Below are positions 50,008 through 58,391 of a stretch of 64,000 nucleotides of DNA, in pieces (the stretch's first letter is position 1; every line of letters starts with the position of its first letter). The notes beneath the pieces are model-generated. The model was not told the origin of the DNA. It made no database searches and worked only from the letters and a program-made list of their open reading frames with translations. The position numbers and the translations under genes are program-made. The DNA is from Leifsonia williamsii (lineage in GTDB: Bacteria; Actinomycetota; Actinomycetes; Actinomycetales; Microbacteriaceae), in assembly GCF_030433685.1 (NCBI RefSeq), contig NZ_JAROCF010000001.1:930001-994000 (forward strand). Reading direction: 5' to 3'.

Positions 50008-50856
50008 GTGCGCGAGTTCCCCACCGACGACGGCGTCCGGATCTTCTTCACCCACCACCCTGCGCCGCAGCCGCGGGCCGCGGTGCAGCTCGCCCACGGG
50101 GTGGGGGAGCACGCCGGCCGCTACCTGCCCCTGATCGAGCACCTGGTCGCGAACGGCTTCACGGTCTACGCCGACGACCACCGCGGACACGGCCGCACGG
50201 GCATGACCCAGTGGAGCGACGACGCGACGAAGCTCGGGAGGCTGGGGCCGGGCGGGCTGCGCGCGGCCGTCGACGACCTCCACCGCTTCGGGCGGCTGAT
50301 CCGCGAGGAGAACCCGGACCTCCCGCTCGTCCTCCTCGGGCACAGCTGGGGGTCGCTGATGGGGCAGATGCTCCTCAACCGCTACAGCGACGAGTACGAC
50401 GCCGCCGTGCTGTCGGGGACCGCCTACCGGATGATCGGCTCGATGAACAGCGGCGACCTCAACAAGCGCTTCGCGCACCTGGGCACGACCGGCGCGGAGT
50501 GGCTGAGCCGCGACCCCGCCGTGGCGCAGGCCTTCGTGGACGATCCGCTGACCACGCTCGTGCCGCTGCAGAAGCTCTTCGGGCTGGTGGACGCCGCGCG
50601 GCTGCTGGGTCGGCCGGCGCGGAGCCTGGCCCGCGACCTCCCGCTGCTCATCCAGATCGGCTCGGACGACCCGCTGGGCGGCGAGGTGTCGGCGCGGCGG
50701 CTGGAGCGCGCCTACCGCGAGCGATCGGGCCTGACGGACGTGACGACCATCGTCTACGCGGGCGCCCGGCACGAGGTCTACAACGAGACGAACCGCGAGG
50801 AGGTCTTCGCCGACCTCACCGCCTGGCTCTCGGCGCGCATCCCCGCCCGCACCTAG
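50008..50856 (+). CDS. Alpha/beta hydrolase (monoacylglycerol lipase/lysophospholipase-like)
   Basis: 282 residues from GTG 50008. The Hydrolase_4 pattern is clear: AAVQLAHGVGEHAGRYLPLI (oxyanion HG), YADDHRGHGRTG, nucleophile elbow LLGHSWGSLMGQ with catalytic Ser, the acid in IQIGSDDPLGG and catalytic His in YAGARHEVYNE. It hydrolyses acylglycerol or similar esters. CAGAAT ends 6 nt before the start and no Shine-Dalgarno sequence is seen. It has no signal peptide. Confidence 0.9.
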   Translation: MREFPTDDGVRIFFTHHPAPQPRAAVQLAHGVGEHAGRYLPLIEHLVANGFTVYADDHRGHGRTGMTQWSDDATKLGRLGPGGLRAAVDDLHRFGRLIREENPDLPLVLLGHSWGSLMGQMLLNRYSDEYDAAVLSGTAYRMIGSMNSGDLNKRFAHLGTTGAEWLSRDPAVAQAFVDDPLTTLVPLQKLFGLVDAARLLGRPARSLARDLPLLIQIGSDDPLGGEVSARRLERAYRERSGLTDVTTIVYAGARHEVYNETNREEVFADLTAWLSARIPART

Positions 50857-50923
50857 CCGCCGAGTACGCGCGAATTCGGCCCGAAACCGTCGAGTACGCG
50901 GAGAATCTGCGTACTCGACGGTT
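50856..50923 (+). repeat. 68-bp palindromic intergenic repeat, copy 1
   Basis: Begins at the hydrolase stop codon. It has the half-repeat GCCGCCGAGTAC, then a hairpin AACCGTCGAGTACGCGGA (50885-50902), loop GAA, TCTGCGTACTCGACGGTT (50906-50923), 17 of 18 pairs. Copy 2 (52016-52083) is the same length and orientation. One stem pair differs in both arms between the copies (T-A here, C-G there). Confidence 0.8.
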
Positions 50924-50951
50924 GCCCGCCGCGCGGACTTAGGGTGGAGGC

Positions 50952-52001
50952 ATGCATGGTGAGTACAAGGTCCCCGGGGGCAAGCTCGTCGTCGTCGATC
51001 TGGAGGTGGTCGACGGCCGCATCGCGCAGTTCCGGCTCGCGGGCGACTTCTTCCTCGAACCCGACTCCGCACTGGAGGCCATCGACCGCGCGGTGAACGG
51101 ACTCCCCGCCGAGTCCGACTCGAAGGCGATCGCCGCCGCCGTCAAGGAGGCCCTGCCCGACGGCGCGATCCTGCTCGGCTTCTCGCCCGAGGCCGTCGCC
51201 GTCGCCATCCGCCGCGCGCTCGCGAAGGCGACGAGCTGGCGCGACTACGACTGGCAGATCGTGCACGCGAAGGCCGTCTCGCCGCAGCTGCACCTGGCGC
51301 TCGACGAGGTGCTCACCGCCGAGGTCGGCGAGGGGAGGCGCGGCCCGACCCTCCGCATCTGGGAGTGGGAGGAGCCGGCCGTGGTCATCGGCAGCTTCCA
51401 GTCGGTCAAGAACGAGGTCGACCCCGAGAACGCCGAGAAGTACGGCGTGCAGGTCGTGCGCCGCATCACCGGCGGCGGCGCGATGTTCATGGAGGCCGGC
51501 TCCGTCGTCACGTACTCGATCTACGCTCCGGCCGACCTCGTGCAGGGCATGAGCTTCGCCGACAGCTACGCGTACCTCGACGAGTGGGCGATCATCGCGC
51601 TGAAGTCGCTCGGCATCGACGCGGTCTACCAGCCGCTCAACGACATCGCGAGCCCGAGCGGCAAGATCGGCGGCGCCGCGCAGAAGCGCCTCGGCTCGGG
51701 CGCCGTGCTGCACCACGTCACCATGAGCTACGACATCGACGGCCAGAAGATGACGGAGGTGCTGCGCATCGGTCGCGAGAAGATCAGCGACAAGGGCATC
51801 ACCTCCGCCGCCAAGCGCGTCGACCCGCTGCGCAGCCAGACCGGCCTCAGCCGTGCGGAGATCATCGAGCAGATGAAGCTGACCTTCCGCAACCTGTACG
51901 GCGCGACCGACGGCGACATCACCGACGCCGAGTACGAGGCCGCCGAGCGCCTCGTCGAGGAGAAGTTCGCGACGGACGCGTGGCTCTACCGCGTCCCGTA
52001 A
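50952..52001 (+). CDS. Lipoate-protein ligase-like protein (LplB-LplA fusion)
   Basis: 349 residues. The first 85 residues (VPGGKLVVVDLEVVDGRI, FFLEPDSALEAIDRAVNG) resemble the small LplB/lipoate ligase accessory domain. The rest is the LplA-type catalytic fold with SPQLHLALDEVL, RITGGGAMFMEAGSVVTYS and catalytic Lys238 in PSGKIGGAAQKR. Accessory domain before catalytic domain is the reverse of E. coli LplA, where it is C-terminal. The enzyme joins lipoate to E2 or H-protein lysines. Start ATG 50952 has GGTGGAGG, and TAGGGT 6 nt upstream. It is flanked on both sides by the 68-bp palindromic repeats. Confidence 0.88.
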   Translation: MHGEYKVPGGKLVVVDLEVVDGRIAQFRLAGDFFLEPDSALEAIDRAVNGLPAESDSKAIAAAVKEALPDGAILLGFSPEAVAVAIRRALAKATSWRDYDWQIVHAKAVSPQLHLALDEVLTAEVGEGRRGPTLRIWEWEEPAVVIGSFQSVKNEVDPENAEKYGVQVVRRITGGGAMFMEAGSVVTYSIYAPADLVQGMSFADSYAYLDEWAIIALKSLGIDAVYQPLNDIASPSGKIGGAAQKRLGSGAVLHHVTMSYDIDGQKMTEVLRIGREKISDKGITSAAKRVDPLRSQTGLSRAEIIEQMKLTFRNLYGATDGDITDAEYEAAERLVEEKFATDAWLYRVP

Positions 52002-52015
52002 CCCCCGGTTCCTCA

Positions 52016-52083
52016 GCCGCCGAGTACTCAGAAAATCTCACGAAAACCGCCGAGTACGCAGACATTCTGCGTACTCGGCGGTT
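52016..52083 (+). repeat. 68-bp palindromic intergenic repeat, copy 2
   Basis: Starts 14 nt after the lplA-like stop. The hairpin AACCGCCGAGTACGCAGA (52045-52062), loop CAT, TCTGCGTACTCGGCGGTT (52066-52083) is a perfect 18-bp stem. As with copy 1 it lies just after a plus-strand stop codon, so it may act as a terminator; only a few T residues follow. Confidence 0.8.
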
Positions 52084-52150
52084 CGTCGTTTGCGCTGGGC
52101 CACGCAACATGCGCGGGGAGACGGGGTTGCGGAGGAGACTGAGAGGTCTG

Positions 52151-52189
52151 TTAGGTTAGGCGAGGCTTAGTTAGCTGAGCCTTACCTAA
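52151..52189 (+). promoter_or_regulatory. Tandem DtxR/IdeR-type iron boxes
   Basis: TTAGGTTAGGCGAGGCTTA (52151-52169) and TTAGCTGAGCCTTACCTAA (52171-52189) each match the 19-bp DtxR/IdeR consensus at about 15-16 of 19 positions and are 20 nt apart, on the same helix face. They precede the HtaA gene by about 30 nt, so iron-loaded DtxR/IdeR should shut off the heme operon. Confidence 0.85.
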
Positions 52190-52217
52190 CTATCGCTCGA
52201 CCCCACCGAGGAGCGCC

Positions 52218-55175
52218 ATGACCCGGACCCGATCCGCCCGCCGCCTGCTCGCCGTCGCGCTGGCCGGACTGCTCGCCGCCGCCGGCATCGCGGCCGTGCC
52301 GACCGCCGCCTTCGCCGCGGCGCCGACGACGACCGTCACGCCGGCGACCGGCCTCGACCCGGCGGGCGCCACGGTCACCGTCGGCGGCACCGGGTTCACC
52401 CCGACCGGAGGCGGCGTCTTCGGCGTCTACGTCGGCGTCGGCCCGAAGTCGGCGAAGGACAACGCCGACTGGTTCACCAACGCCGGCTACTACCAGGGCG
52501 TGAAGTGGGTCAGCTCGATCGGAGCGGACGGCGCCTTCAGCCAGGCGCTCACCGGCATCACGCAGGTCTTCACCTCCAACGGCCGTCAGGTCGACTGCTC
52601 GACCGAGGAGTGCGGCGTCTACACCTTCGCCGCCCACGGGTCGGCGGACCGCACCCAGGACACGTACGCGCCGATCGCGTTCGCGGCGCCGGCCGTCGAG
52701 CCCGCCGCCACGCAGCTCACGATCGCGAGCAGCGTCGCCACGGTGAAGGAGGGTGAGGGCGTCACCCTGAGCGCCACCGTCAGCCCCGCCGCGGCCGGCA
52801 CGGTCACCTTCCTCGACGGAGCCGCTTCGCTCGGCGACGTGCCCGTGAACGGCGCGTTCGCGTCGCTGACGACGACGCTGGCCGCCGGCTCGCACACGAT
52901 CACCGCCTCCTTCGCTCCGGCCGACCCGGCCGCCTTCGCGCCGTCGACCTCGTCGGCCGTCACCGTGGAGGTCACCGCCGCCCCGCAGCAGCCGGCGACG
53001 CCCACGGTCAGCGTCTCTCCCTCCACCGGCATCGACCCCGCCGCGGGAACCGTGACCGTCACCGGCTCGGGCTTCTCGACCGGCGGGCCCGGCTTCTACA
53101 TCGGCGTCGGCCCGAAGTCGGCCAAGAACAACGCCGACTGGTTCGTGAAGGCGTCGTACTACCAGGGCGTCAAGTGGGCCACCGTCGCGGGCACCTACGG
53201 CGCGAAGATCAACGCGGACGGCACCATCTCGATCGCGCTCGCGAACCTCAAGCAGGTGTTCACCTCGGGCGGCGCCACGGTCGACTGCGCCGCCGAGGAG
53301 TGCGGCGTCTACACGTTCGCCGCGCACGGCTCGGCCGACCGCTCGCAGGACACCTACACGCCGATCGCATTCGCCGCGGCAGCGCCGCAGCCGGTCACGA
53401 CCTCCACCACCCTGGCCGCCAGCGCCTCCAGCGTGAAGCAGGGCGACACGGTCACGCTGACCGCGACCGTCGCGCCCGCCGCTGCGGGTGCCGTCGCGTT
53501 CTTCGACGGTTCGGCGAAGCTCGCCACCGCTCCGGTCGCCGCGGGCGCGGCCTCCGTCGCGGTCACCTCGCTCGCCGTCGGAACGCACGCGCTCACCGCG
53601 ACCTTCACGCCGGCCGACGCAACCGCCTTCACCGCCTCCACCTCGGCCGCGGTCAGCGTCGGCGTGGCGACCAAGCCGCAGCCGACCGGTCCGACCATCA
53701 CCGCGCCCGAGGTCCCCGTGAACGGCGGCACGATCACCGTCACCGGCCGCGGCTTCTCGGCCGCCGCGCCCGGCATCTACCTCGGCGTCGGCCCGGCCGG
53801 GCTGCCGGGCTTCTACGCCGGCTCCAGCCAGCTCGTCTCCGGGAACACCATCTGGATCGGTCCGGGCAACGCCGAGGTCCCGACCGGCGAGCAGCGCATG
53901 GCGCCGCTCAAGGCCGACGGCACCTTCTCGGTGACGCTGACCATCCCGGCGCCGACCGCGACGGTCCCCGCCTACGCGATCTACACCTCCAAGGCCCACG
54001 GTCAGGGCCTCGCCGACAAATCGCAGGACACCGTCACCGCGCTGACCTACGCCAAGCCGGCGCAGCCTCCGGTCGAGGGCGCGACGAAGACCTCCCTCGC
54101 CATCGACGTGCAGAAGGTCACCGGAGCCGACGATGCGCTCGACGTCACCGTGACGGTCACGCCGGCCGCCGACGGCACCATCACGCTGTCGGACCGCGGC
54201 GCGGTCGTCGCCAGCGGGCTGCGCCTCAAGCCGGACACCTCGGCCCTCACCACGGCCGCGCTCAGCACCGCCGCGACGGCGAAGGCCCTGGCGGCCGGAG
54301 GCTCGTCGTCGGTCACCGCACGCCTCACCGGCCTCAGTTCCGGCACGCACTCGTTCACCGCCGCCTTCACCCCGGACGACCCGGCCGCCTTCGCGCCGTC
54401 CGCCGCCCCCGCGGTGGAGCAGGCCGTGCAGCCGGCGGCCGTGGTCGCCGACCCGATCCCGCAGGCCTCGCGCGACGAGCCGGCCGCGCCCGTCTGCGTC
54501 GCCCGCTCGGTCAGCGGCGCAAGCCTCGCCTGGGGTGTGAAGTCGAGCTTCCGCAGCTACATCAGCGGCGGCATCGCGAACGGCTCGTGGAGCCTGTCCG
54601 GCGTCGGATACGACGGCGGCGCGTTCACCTGGAGCGGCGGCACGGGCAGCTTCAACCCGTCTGAGACCCGCGGCCTCGTCCGGTTCCCCGGCAGCGTCTC
54701 GTTCACCGGCCACGAGGGCACGCTGAACCTGGTGCTGTCGAACATCGCGGTCCGGATCACGAGCCCCGGCTCCGCCACGCTGATCGCCGACGTGCACTCG
54801 ACCGACATGGCCGGCACCCCGGCCGACTACGCGAGCGTCGCCTTCGCGAGCATCGCGCTCGACGGCGGCACCTCCGGCTCGGCCTACAGCGCCGAGGGAG
54901 CTGCGGCCACGCTGACCGCGGACGGCGCCAAGGCGTTCGCCGGCTTCTACACCGCCGGCGCCGCGCTCGACCCGATCACGCTGCGGCTGCCGCTCGGCGG
55001 CGACGTGGAGTGCGACAGCACCACCACCACCGGTCTCGCGTCGACCGGCTCGACCGGGTCGGGCGGGTGGCCGCTGATCGGCGGGCTGCTGCTCCTCAGC
55101 GGCGTGGCGGCCGTCGTGGCCGTCCGTCGCCGCGCGGCGCGCACGGCAGCGGACACGATCGCGGAGGCGCGGTGA
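52218..55175 (+). CDS. Modular HtaA-domain heme-binding surface protein
   Basis: 985 residues. A Sec signal (basic n-region, cleavage near AFAA, residue 34) is followed by three repeats of two modules. Module A lies at about 34-157, 256-388 and 489-614, each opening with a Gly-rich Ig-like strand and closing with AHGxxDxxQDT. Bacterial Ig-like domains lie at about 158-254, 391-488 and 615-741. An HtaA domain (about 758-926, SLAWGVKSSFRSYISGG) follows, then LASTG (940-944), a membrane helix and a basic tail RRRAARTA. LAxTG suits class E sortases, so the protein is probably wall-anchored. HtaA domains bind heme. Ribosome binding site GAGGAG; coupled to hmuT by GTGA. Confidence 0.9.
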   Translation: MTRTRSARRLLAVALAGLLAAAGIAAVPTAAFAAAPTTTVTPATGLDPAGATVTVGGTGFTPTGGGVFGVYVGVGPKSAKDNADWFTNAGYYQGVKWVSSIGADGAFSQALTGITQVFTSNGRQVDCSTEECGVYTFAAHGSADRTQDTYAPIAFAAPAVEPAATQLTIASSVATVKEGEGVTLSATVSPAAAGTVTFLDGAASLGDVPVNGAFASLTTTLAAGSHTITASFAPADPAAFAPSTSSAVTVEVTAAPQQPATPTVSVSPSTGIDPAAGTVTVTGSGFSTGGPGFYIGVGPKSAKNNADWFVKASYYQGVKWATVAGTYGAKINADGTISIALANLKQVFTSGGATVDCAAEECGVYTFAAHGSADRSQDTYTPIAFAAAAPQPVTTSTTLAASASSVKQGDTVTLTATVAPAAAGAVAFFDGSAKLATAPVAAGAASVAVTSLAVGTHALTATFTPADATAFTASTSAAVSVGVATKPQPTGPTITAPEVPVNGGTITVTGRGFSAAAPGIYLGVGPAGLPGFYAGSSQLVSGNTIWIGPGNAEVPTGEQRMAPLKADGTFSVTLTIPAPTATVPAYAIYTSKAHGQGLADKSQDTVTALTYAKPAQPPVEGATKTSLAIDVQKVTGADDALDVTVTVTPAADGTITLSDRGAVVASGLRLKPDTSALTTAALSTAATAKALAAGGSSSVTARLTGLSSGTHSFTAAFTPDDPAAFAPSAAPAVEQAVQPAAVVADPIPQASRDEPAAPVCVARSVSGASLAWGVKSSFRSYISGGIANGSWSLSGVGYDGGAFTWSGGTGSFNPSETRGLVRFPGSVSFTGHEGTLNLVLSNIAVRITSPGSATLIADVHSTDMAGTPADYASVAFASIALDGGTSGSAYSAEGAAATLTADGAKAFAGFYTAGAALDPITLRLPLGGDVECDSTTTTGLASTGSTGSGGWPLIGGLLLLSGVAAVVAVRRRAARTAADTIAEAR

Positions 55176-56395
55176 CCCGCACCGATCGGACCCTCGTGGG
55201 CGGCGCCGGCAGCGGCGCCGCCCACGGGCGTGCCCGCATTTTGCGGTCTCGCACGCCACGACCCCGCACGAACCGGCCGCGCTCTCGACGTCGCGACGCG
55301 CGCCGCGGTGTGCTGTCGCTGACCGCTCTGGCGGCGCTCGCCGCGGTGCTGACGGGCTGCGCGGCCGGTGCGCCCGCGACGCCGACCGGTTCGACGCGCG
55401 CGACCGCCTCCCCGTCGTCCTCCGCCCCCGCGGGAGAGGCCCTGCCCGACCCGCGCACCATCACCGGCCCGTCGACCGCCGCCTCCATCGCCGCGATCGA
55501 GCCGGTGGAGGCGCACCCGACACCGTCGCTCCCCGTCACCGTCACCGATGCGAGCGGCGCCTCCGTCACCGTGACCGACACCAGCCGCATCCTCGCGCTC
55601 GACATCTACGGCACGCTCGCCGAGACCGTGGTCGGCCTGGGGCTGGGCGACCGGCTCGTCGGGCGCGGCGCCTCCAACACCCTCGACGTGATGAAGGGGC
55701 TGCCGCTCGTCACGCAGAACGGGCACGAGCTCAACGGGGAGGCGATCCTCGCCCTGCGCCCGACGCTCGTGCTGACCGACACCACGCTCGGGCCGCGCGA
55801 GGTGCAGGACCAGCTGCGCGCCTCCGGCGTGCCCGTCGTCTTCTTCGACCCGAAGCGCAGCGTCGCCACGATCGGCGACCAGATCGAGGCGGTCGCGCAC
55901 GCGGTCGGGCTCGACGCGACCGGTGAGAAGCTCGTCGCCCGCACCGAGGCGGAGCTCGCCGAGGCGAAGGCCGACATCGCGGCGCTCGCGCCGGCTGCCG
56001 ACGCCGAGAAGCTGCGCGTGGCCTTCCTCTACGTCCGCGGTCGCGCGGGTGTCTTCTTCCTGTTCGGCAAGGGGATGGGCGCCGACGACCTGATCGCCGG
56101 CGTCGGCGCGGTCGATGTGGCGACGCAGGCCGGGATCACGGGCGCCAAGCCCGCGAACAGCGAGGCCCTGCTGGCGACGAACCCCGACGTGTTCCTCACG
56201 ATGACCGACGGCCTGGCGTCAACGGGAGGCGTGGAGGGGCTGCTCGAGCGGCCCGGCGTCGCCGACACGATCGCCGGTCAGCACCGCCGGATCGTCGACA
56301 TGGCGGACGGGCAGGTGCTGTCGTTCGGCCCCTCCACCCCCGCCGTGCTGCGCTCGCTCGCGGACGCGCTGTACCGGCCGGGAGGGGTGGAGTGA
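55172..56395 (+). CDS. hmuT: Heme ABC transporter substrate-binding lipoprotein
   Basis: 407 residues from GTG 55172. A long Arg-rich n-region (about 1-46), hydrophobic core and lipobox LTGC (Cys63) mark a lipoprotein. A Pro/Ser/Thr linker leads to the class III binding-protein fold: DTSRILALDIYGTLAETVVG, RGASNTLDVMKGLPLVTQNG, EAILALRPTLVLTD and IVDMADGQVLSFGPSTP. The pattern matches HmuT, which takes heme from HtaA and delivers it to HmuUV. The n-region is unusually long; no other Met or well-placed GTG gives a better signal peptide. Overlaps of 4 nt on both sides tie it to the operon. Confidence 0.92.
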   Translation: MTRTDRTLVGGAGSGAAHGRARILRSRTPRPRTNRPRSRRRDARRGVLSLTALAALAAVLTGCAAGAPATPTGSTRATASPSSSAPAGEALPDPRTITGPSTAASIAAIEPVEAHPTPSLPVTVTDASGASVTVTDTSRILALDIYGTLAETVVGLGLGDRLVGRGASNTLDVMKGLPLVTQNGHELNGEAILALRPTLVLTDTTLGPREVQDQLRASGVPVVFFDPKRSVATIGDQIEAVAHAVGLDATGEKLVARTEAELAEAKADIAALAPAADAEKLRVAFLYVRGRAGVFFLFGKGMGADDLIAGVGAVDVATQAGITGAKPANSEALLATNPDVFLTMTDGLASTGGVEGLLERPGVADTIAGQHRRIVDMADGQVLSFGPSTPAVLRSLADALYRPGGVE

Positions 56396-57483
56396 CGGGA
56401 GCGGCGTCGGCGTCGGCTGCGGGCCGCCCCCCGGCGGTGGCCGCCGTCACCCGTGCCCGCGGCCGCCGCGTCGCGGTCATCGCGGCGCTCGCCGTTCTCA
56501 TCGTCGCGGTCTCCCTGCTCTCCGCCGCCGTCGGCCAGTTCGCGCTGGGCCCGGCCGAGATCCTCGCCTCCCTCGGCCGGCGGCTCGGCCTCGCGCCGAC
56601 GACGCCGGACGACCTCTACGCCGATGGCGCGCTGTGGAACGTGCGCTTCCCGAGGATCGTGCTCGGCCTCATCGTCGGAGCCGCGCTCGGTGTCGCGGGC
56701 GCGCTGATGCAGGGCGTCTTCGCCAATCCGCTGGCCGAGCCGGCCGTCGTCGGCGTCTCCGCCGGCGCTGCCGTGGGAGCGTGCGCAGCCATCGTCTTCG
56801 GCCTCCAGACGTTCGGGGCCGCGACCGTGCCTGCCGCGGCCTTCGTCATGGGCATCGTGACGACCCTCCTGGTCTACGTGCTGTCGCGTGCACAAGGCCG
56901 TACGCGGGTCCTCATGCTCGTCCTGACCGGGGTCGCGGTCAATGCGGTGGCCAACGCGGTCATCGCGCTCTTCGTCTTCCTCGCCGACACCGCGAGTCGG
57001 GAGCAGATCATGTTCTGGCAGCTGGGCTCGCTCAACGGCGCGAACTGGTCCGCGGTCGCCGTCACGCTCCCGCTGCTGATCGTCGGGGTGATCGGAGCCT
57101 CCCTGCTCGCCCGGCGGATGGATGCGCTGGCCCTCGGCGACCGCAGCGCCCGGCATCTCGGCGTGCCGGTGGAACGGGTGCGGCTCCTCGCCATCCTGCT
57201 CGTCGCCCTGCTGACCGCGGCAGCGGTGTCGTTCGCGGGCATCATCGCGTTCGTCGGGCTGATCATCCCGCACCTGCTGCGCCTGCTGATCGGACCGGCG
57301 CACGCCGCACTGCTCCCCGCCAGCGCGCTCGGGGGAGCGCTGCTGATCGGCGTGGCCGACGTGGTCGCACGCACGGCGGTGCCGTTCGCGGACCTGCCGA
57401 TCGGGATGTTCACCGCGCTCGTCGGCGGTCCGGTGTTCTTCGTGCTGCTGCGGCGCACGATCGCGACGGGGGAGCGGGCATGA
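56392..57483 (+). CDS. hmuU: Heme ABC transporter permease
   Basis: 363 residues from GTG 56392. FecCD-type permease with about ten membrane helices. Conserved regions include RFPRIVLGLIVGAALGVAGA, MQGVFANPLAEPAVVGVSAG, MFWQLGSLNGANW, the ATPase-coupling stretch ALGDRSARHLGVPVERVR and FVGLIIPHLLRLLIGPAHA. It forms the heme channel in the cytoplasmic membrane with HmuV. GTG overlaps the hmuT stop and its own stop overlaps the hmuV ATG. Confidence 0.94.
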   Translation: MTGAASASAAGRPPAVAAVTRARGRRVAVIAALAVLIVAVSLLSAAVGQFALGPAEILASLGRRLGLAPTTPDDLYADGALWNVRFPRIVLGLIVGAALGVAGALMQGVFANPLAEPAVVGVSAGAAVGACAAIVFGLQTFGAATVPAAAFVMGIVTTLLVYVLSRAQGRTRVLMLVLTGVAVNAVANAVIALFVFLADTASREQIMFWQLGSLNGANWSAVAVTLPLLIVGVIGASLLARRMDALALGDRSARHLGVPVERVRLLAILLVALLTAAAVSFAGIIAFVGLIIPHLLRLLIGPAHAALLPASALGGALLIGVADVVARTAVPFADLPIGMFTALVGGPVFFVLLRRTIATGERA

Positions 57484-58391
57484 GCGCGGCCTCCCGCCCG
57501 CACAGGGGTCCCGACATGCCGCGCGCCGGTGGCGCGGACGGCGTGTCGGGACCCGCGGATGCGGCCGCGCTCGGCGCCCGCGCCGGGATCGGCGCCGAGC
57601 TGCGCGGGGTCGGCGTCACCGTCGGCGGCCGGCGCATCCTCGACGGCGTCGACCTGGCGGTGCGCCCCGGCGAGCTGGTGGCGCTCATCGGCCCCAACGG
57701 CGCCGGGAAGTCCACCGCGCTCGGGGTGCTGGCCGGCGACACCGTTCCCGACGACGGCTCCGCCCTGATCGGCGGTCGGGAGGCCCACCGCCTCCGCCCC
57801 GCCGAACTGAGCCGGCTGCGCGCGGTGCTGCTGCAGCAGAAGGGCGTCTCGTTCTCGTACCCTGTGCGCGAGGTCGTGGCGATGGGCCGGATGCCGTGGG
57901 CGCGCACGCCGCAGAGCGACGACGACGATGCGATCGTGGCGGAGGCGCTGGAGGCGACCGGCACCTCCCACCTGGCCGACCGCGACGTCACCACGCTCAG
58001 CGGCGGGGAGCTCGCCCGCGTCTCGCTCGCCCGCGTGCTGGCCCAGCGCTGCCCGATCGTGCTGCTCGACGAGCCGACCGATGCGCTCGACCTCGGGCAC
58101 CAGGAGCAGGTTCTCGCCCTGGCGACCGGCCTCGCGCGGGCGGGCGGCGCCCTGCTCGCGGTGCTGCACGACCTCGACCTGGCCGCCGCCTACGCCGATC
58201 GCGTGGTGCTGCTGAGCGGCGGTCGGGTCGTCGCGGAGGGGACGCCGGAGCAGGTGCTCACCGCCGACTTGATCGGCCAGGTCTACGCCCATCCGGTCGA
58301 TGTGATCCCGCATCCGTCGACCGGCGTTCCCTTGGTTCTTCCTGTGCGTCCACCGGCGGTGCGGCGGGCCTCCGGTACCCTGGATCGGTGA
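57480..58391 (+). CDS. hmuV: Heme ABC transporter ATP-binding protein
   Basis: 303 residues from ATG 57480. A non-conserved N-terminus of about 40 residues precedes the ATPase: Walker A GPNGAGKST (71-79), Q loop LLQQKGVSFSYPVREVV, signature LSGGELARVSLARVLA, Walker B CPIVLLDEPTDALD, and switch His in VLHDLDLAAAYAD. The C-terminal HPVDVIPHPSTGVPLVLP is typical of heme ATPases. It powers import by HmuTU. The stop overlaps the GTG of the next small gene. Confidence 0.94.
   Translation: MSAASRPHRGPDMPRAGGADGVSGPADAAALGARAGIGAELRGVGVTVGGRRILDGVDLAVRPGELVALIGPNGAGKSTALGVLAGDTVPDDGSALIGGREAHRLRPAELSRLRAVLLQQKGVSFSYPVREVVAMGRMPWARTPQSDDDDAIVAEALEATGTSHLADRDVTTLSGGELARVSLARVLAQRCPIVLLDEPTDALDLGHQEQVLALATGLARAGGALLAVLHDLDLAAAYADRVVLLSGGRVVAEGTPEQVLTADLIGQVYAHPVDVIPHPSTGVPLVLPVRPPAVRRASGTLDR

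Noticed and set aside
52182..55259. A 1025-codon minus-strand open frame opposite the HtaA gene
   Set aside because: The product is almost entirely Gly, Arg, Asp and Val, without any fold, and mirrors the codon pattern of the plus-strand gene. It would also cover the iron boxes.
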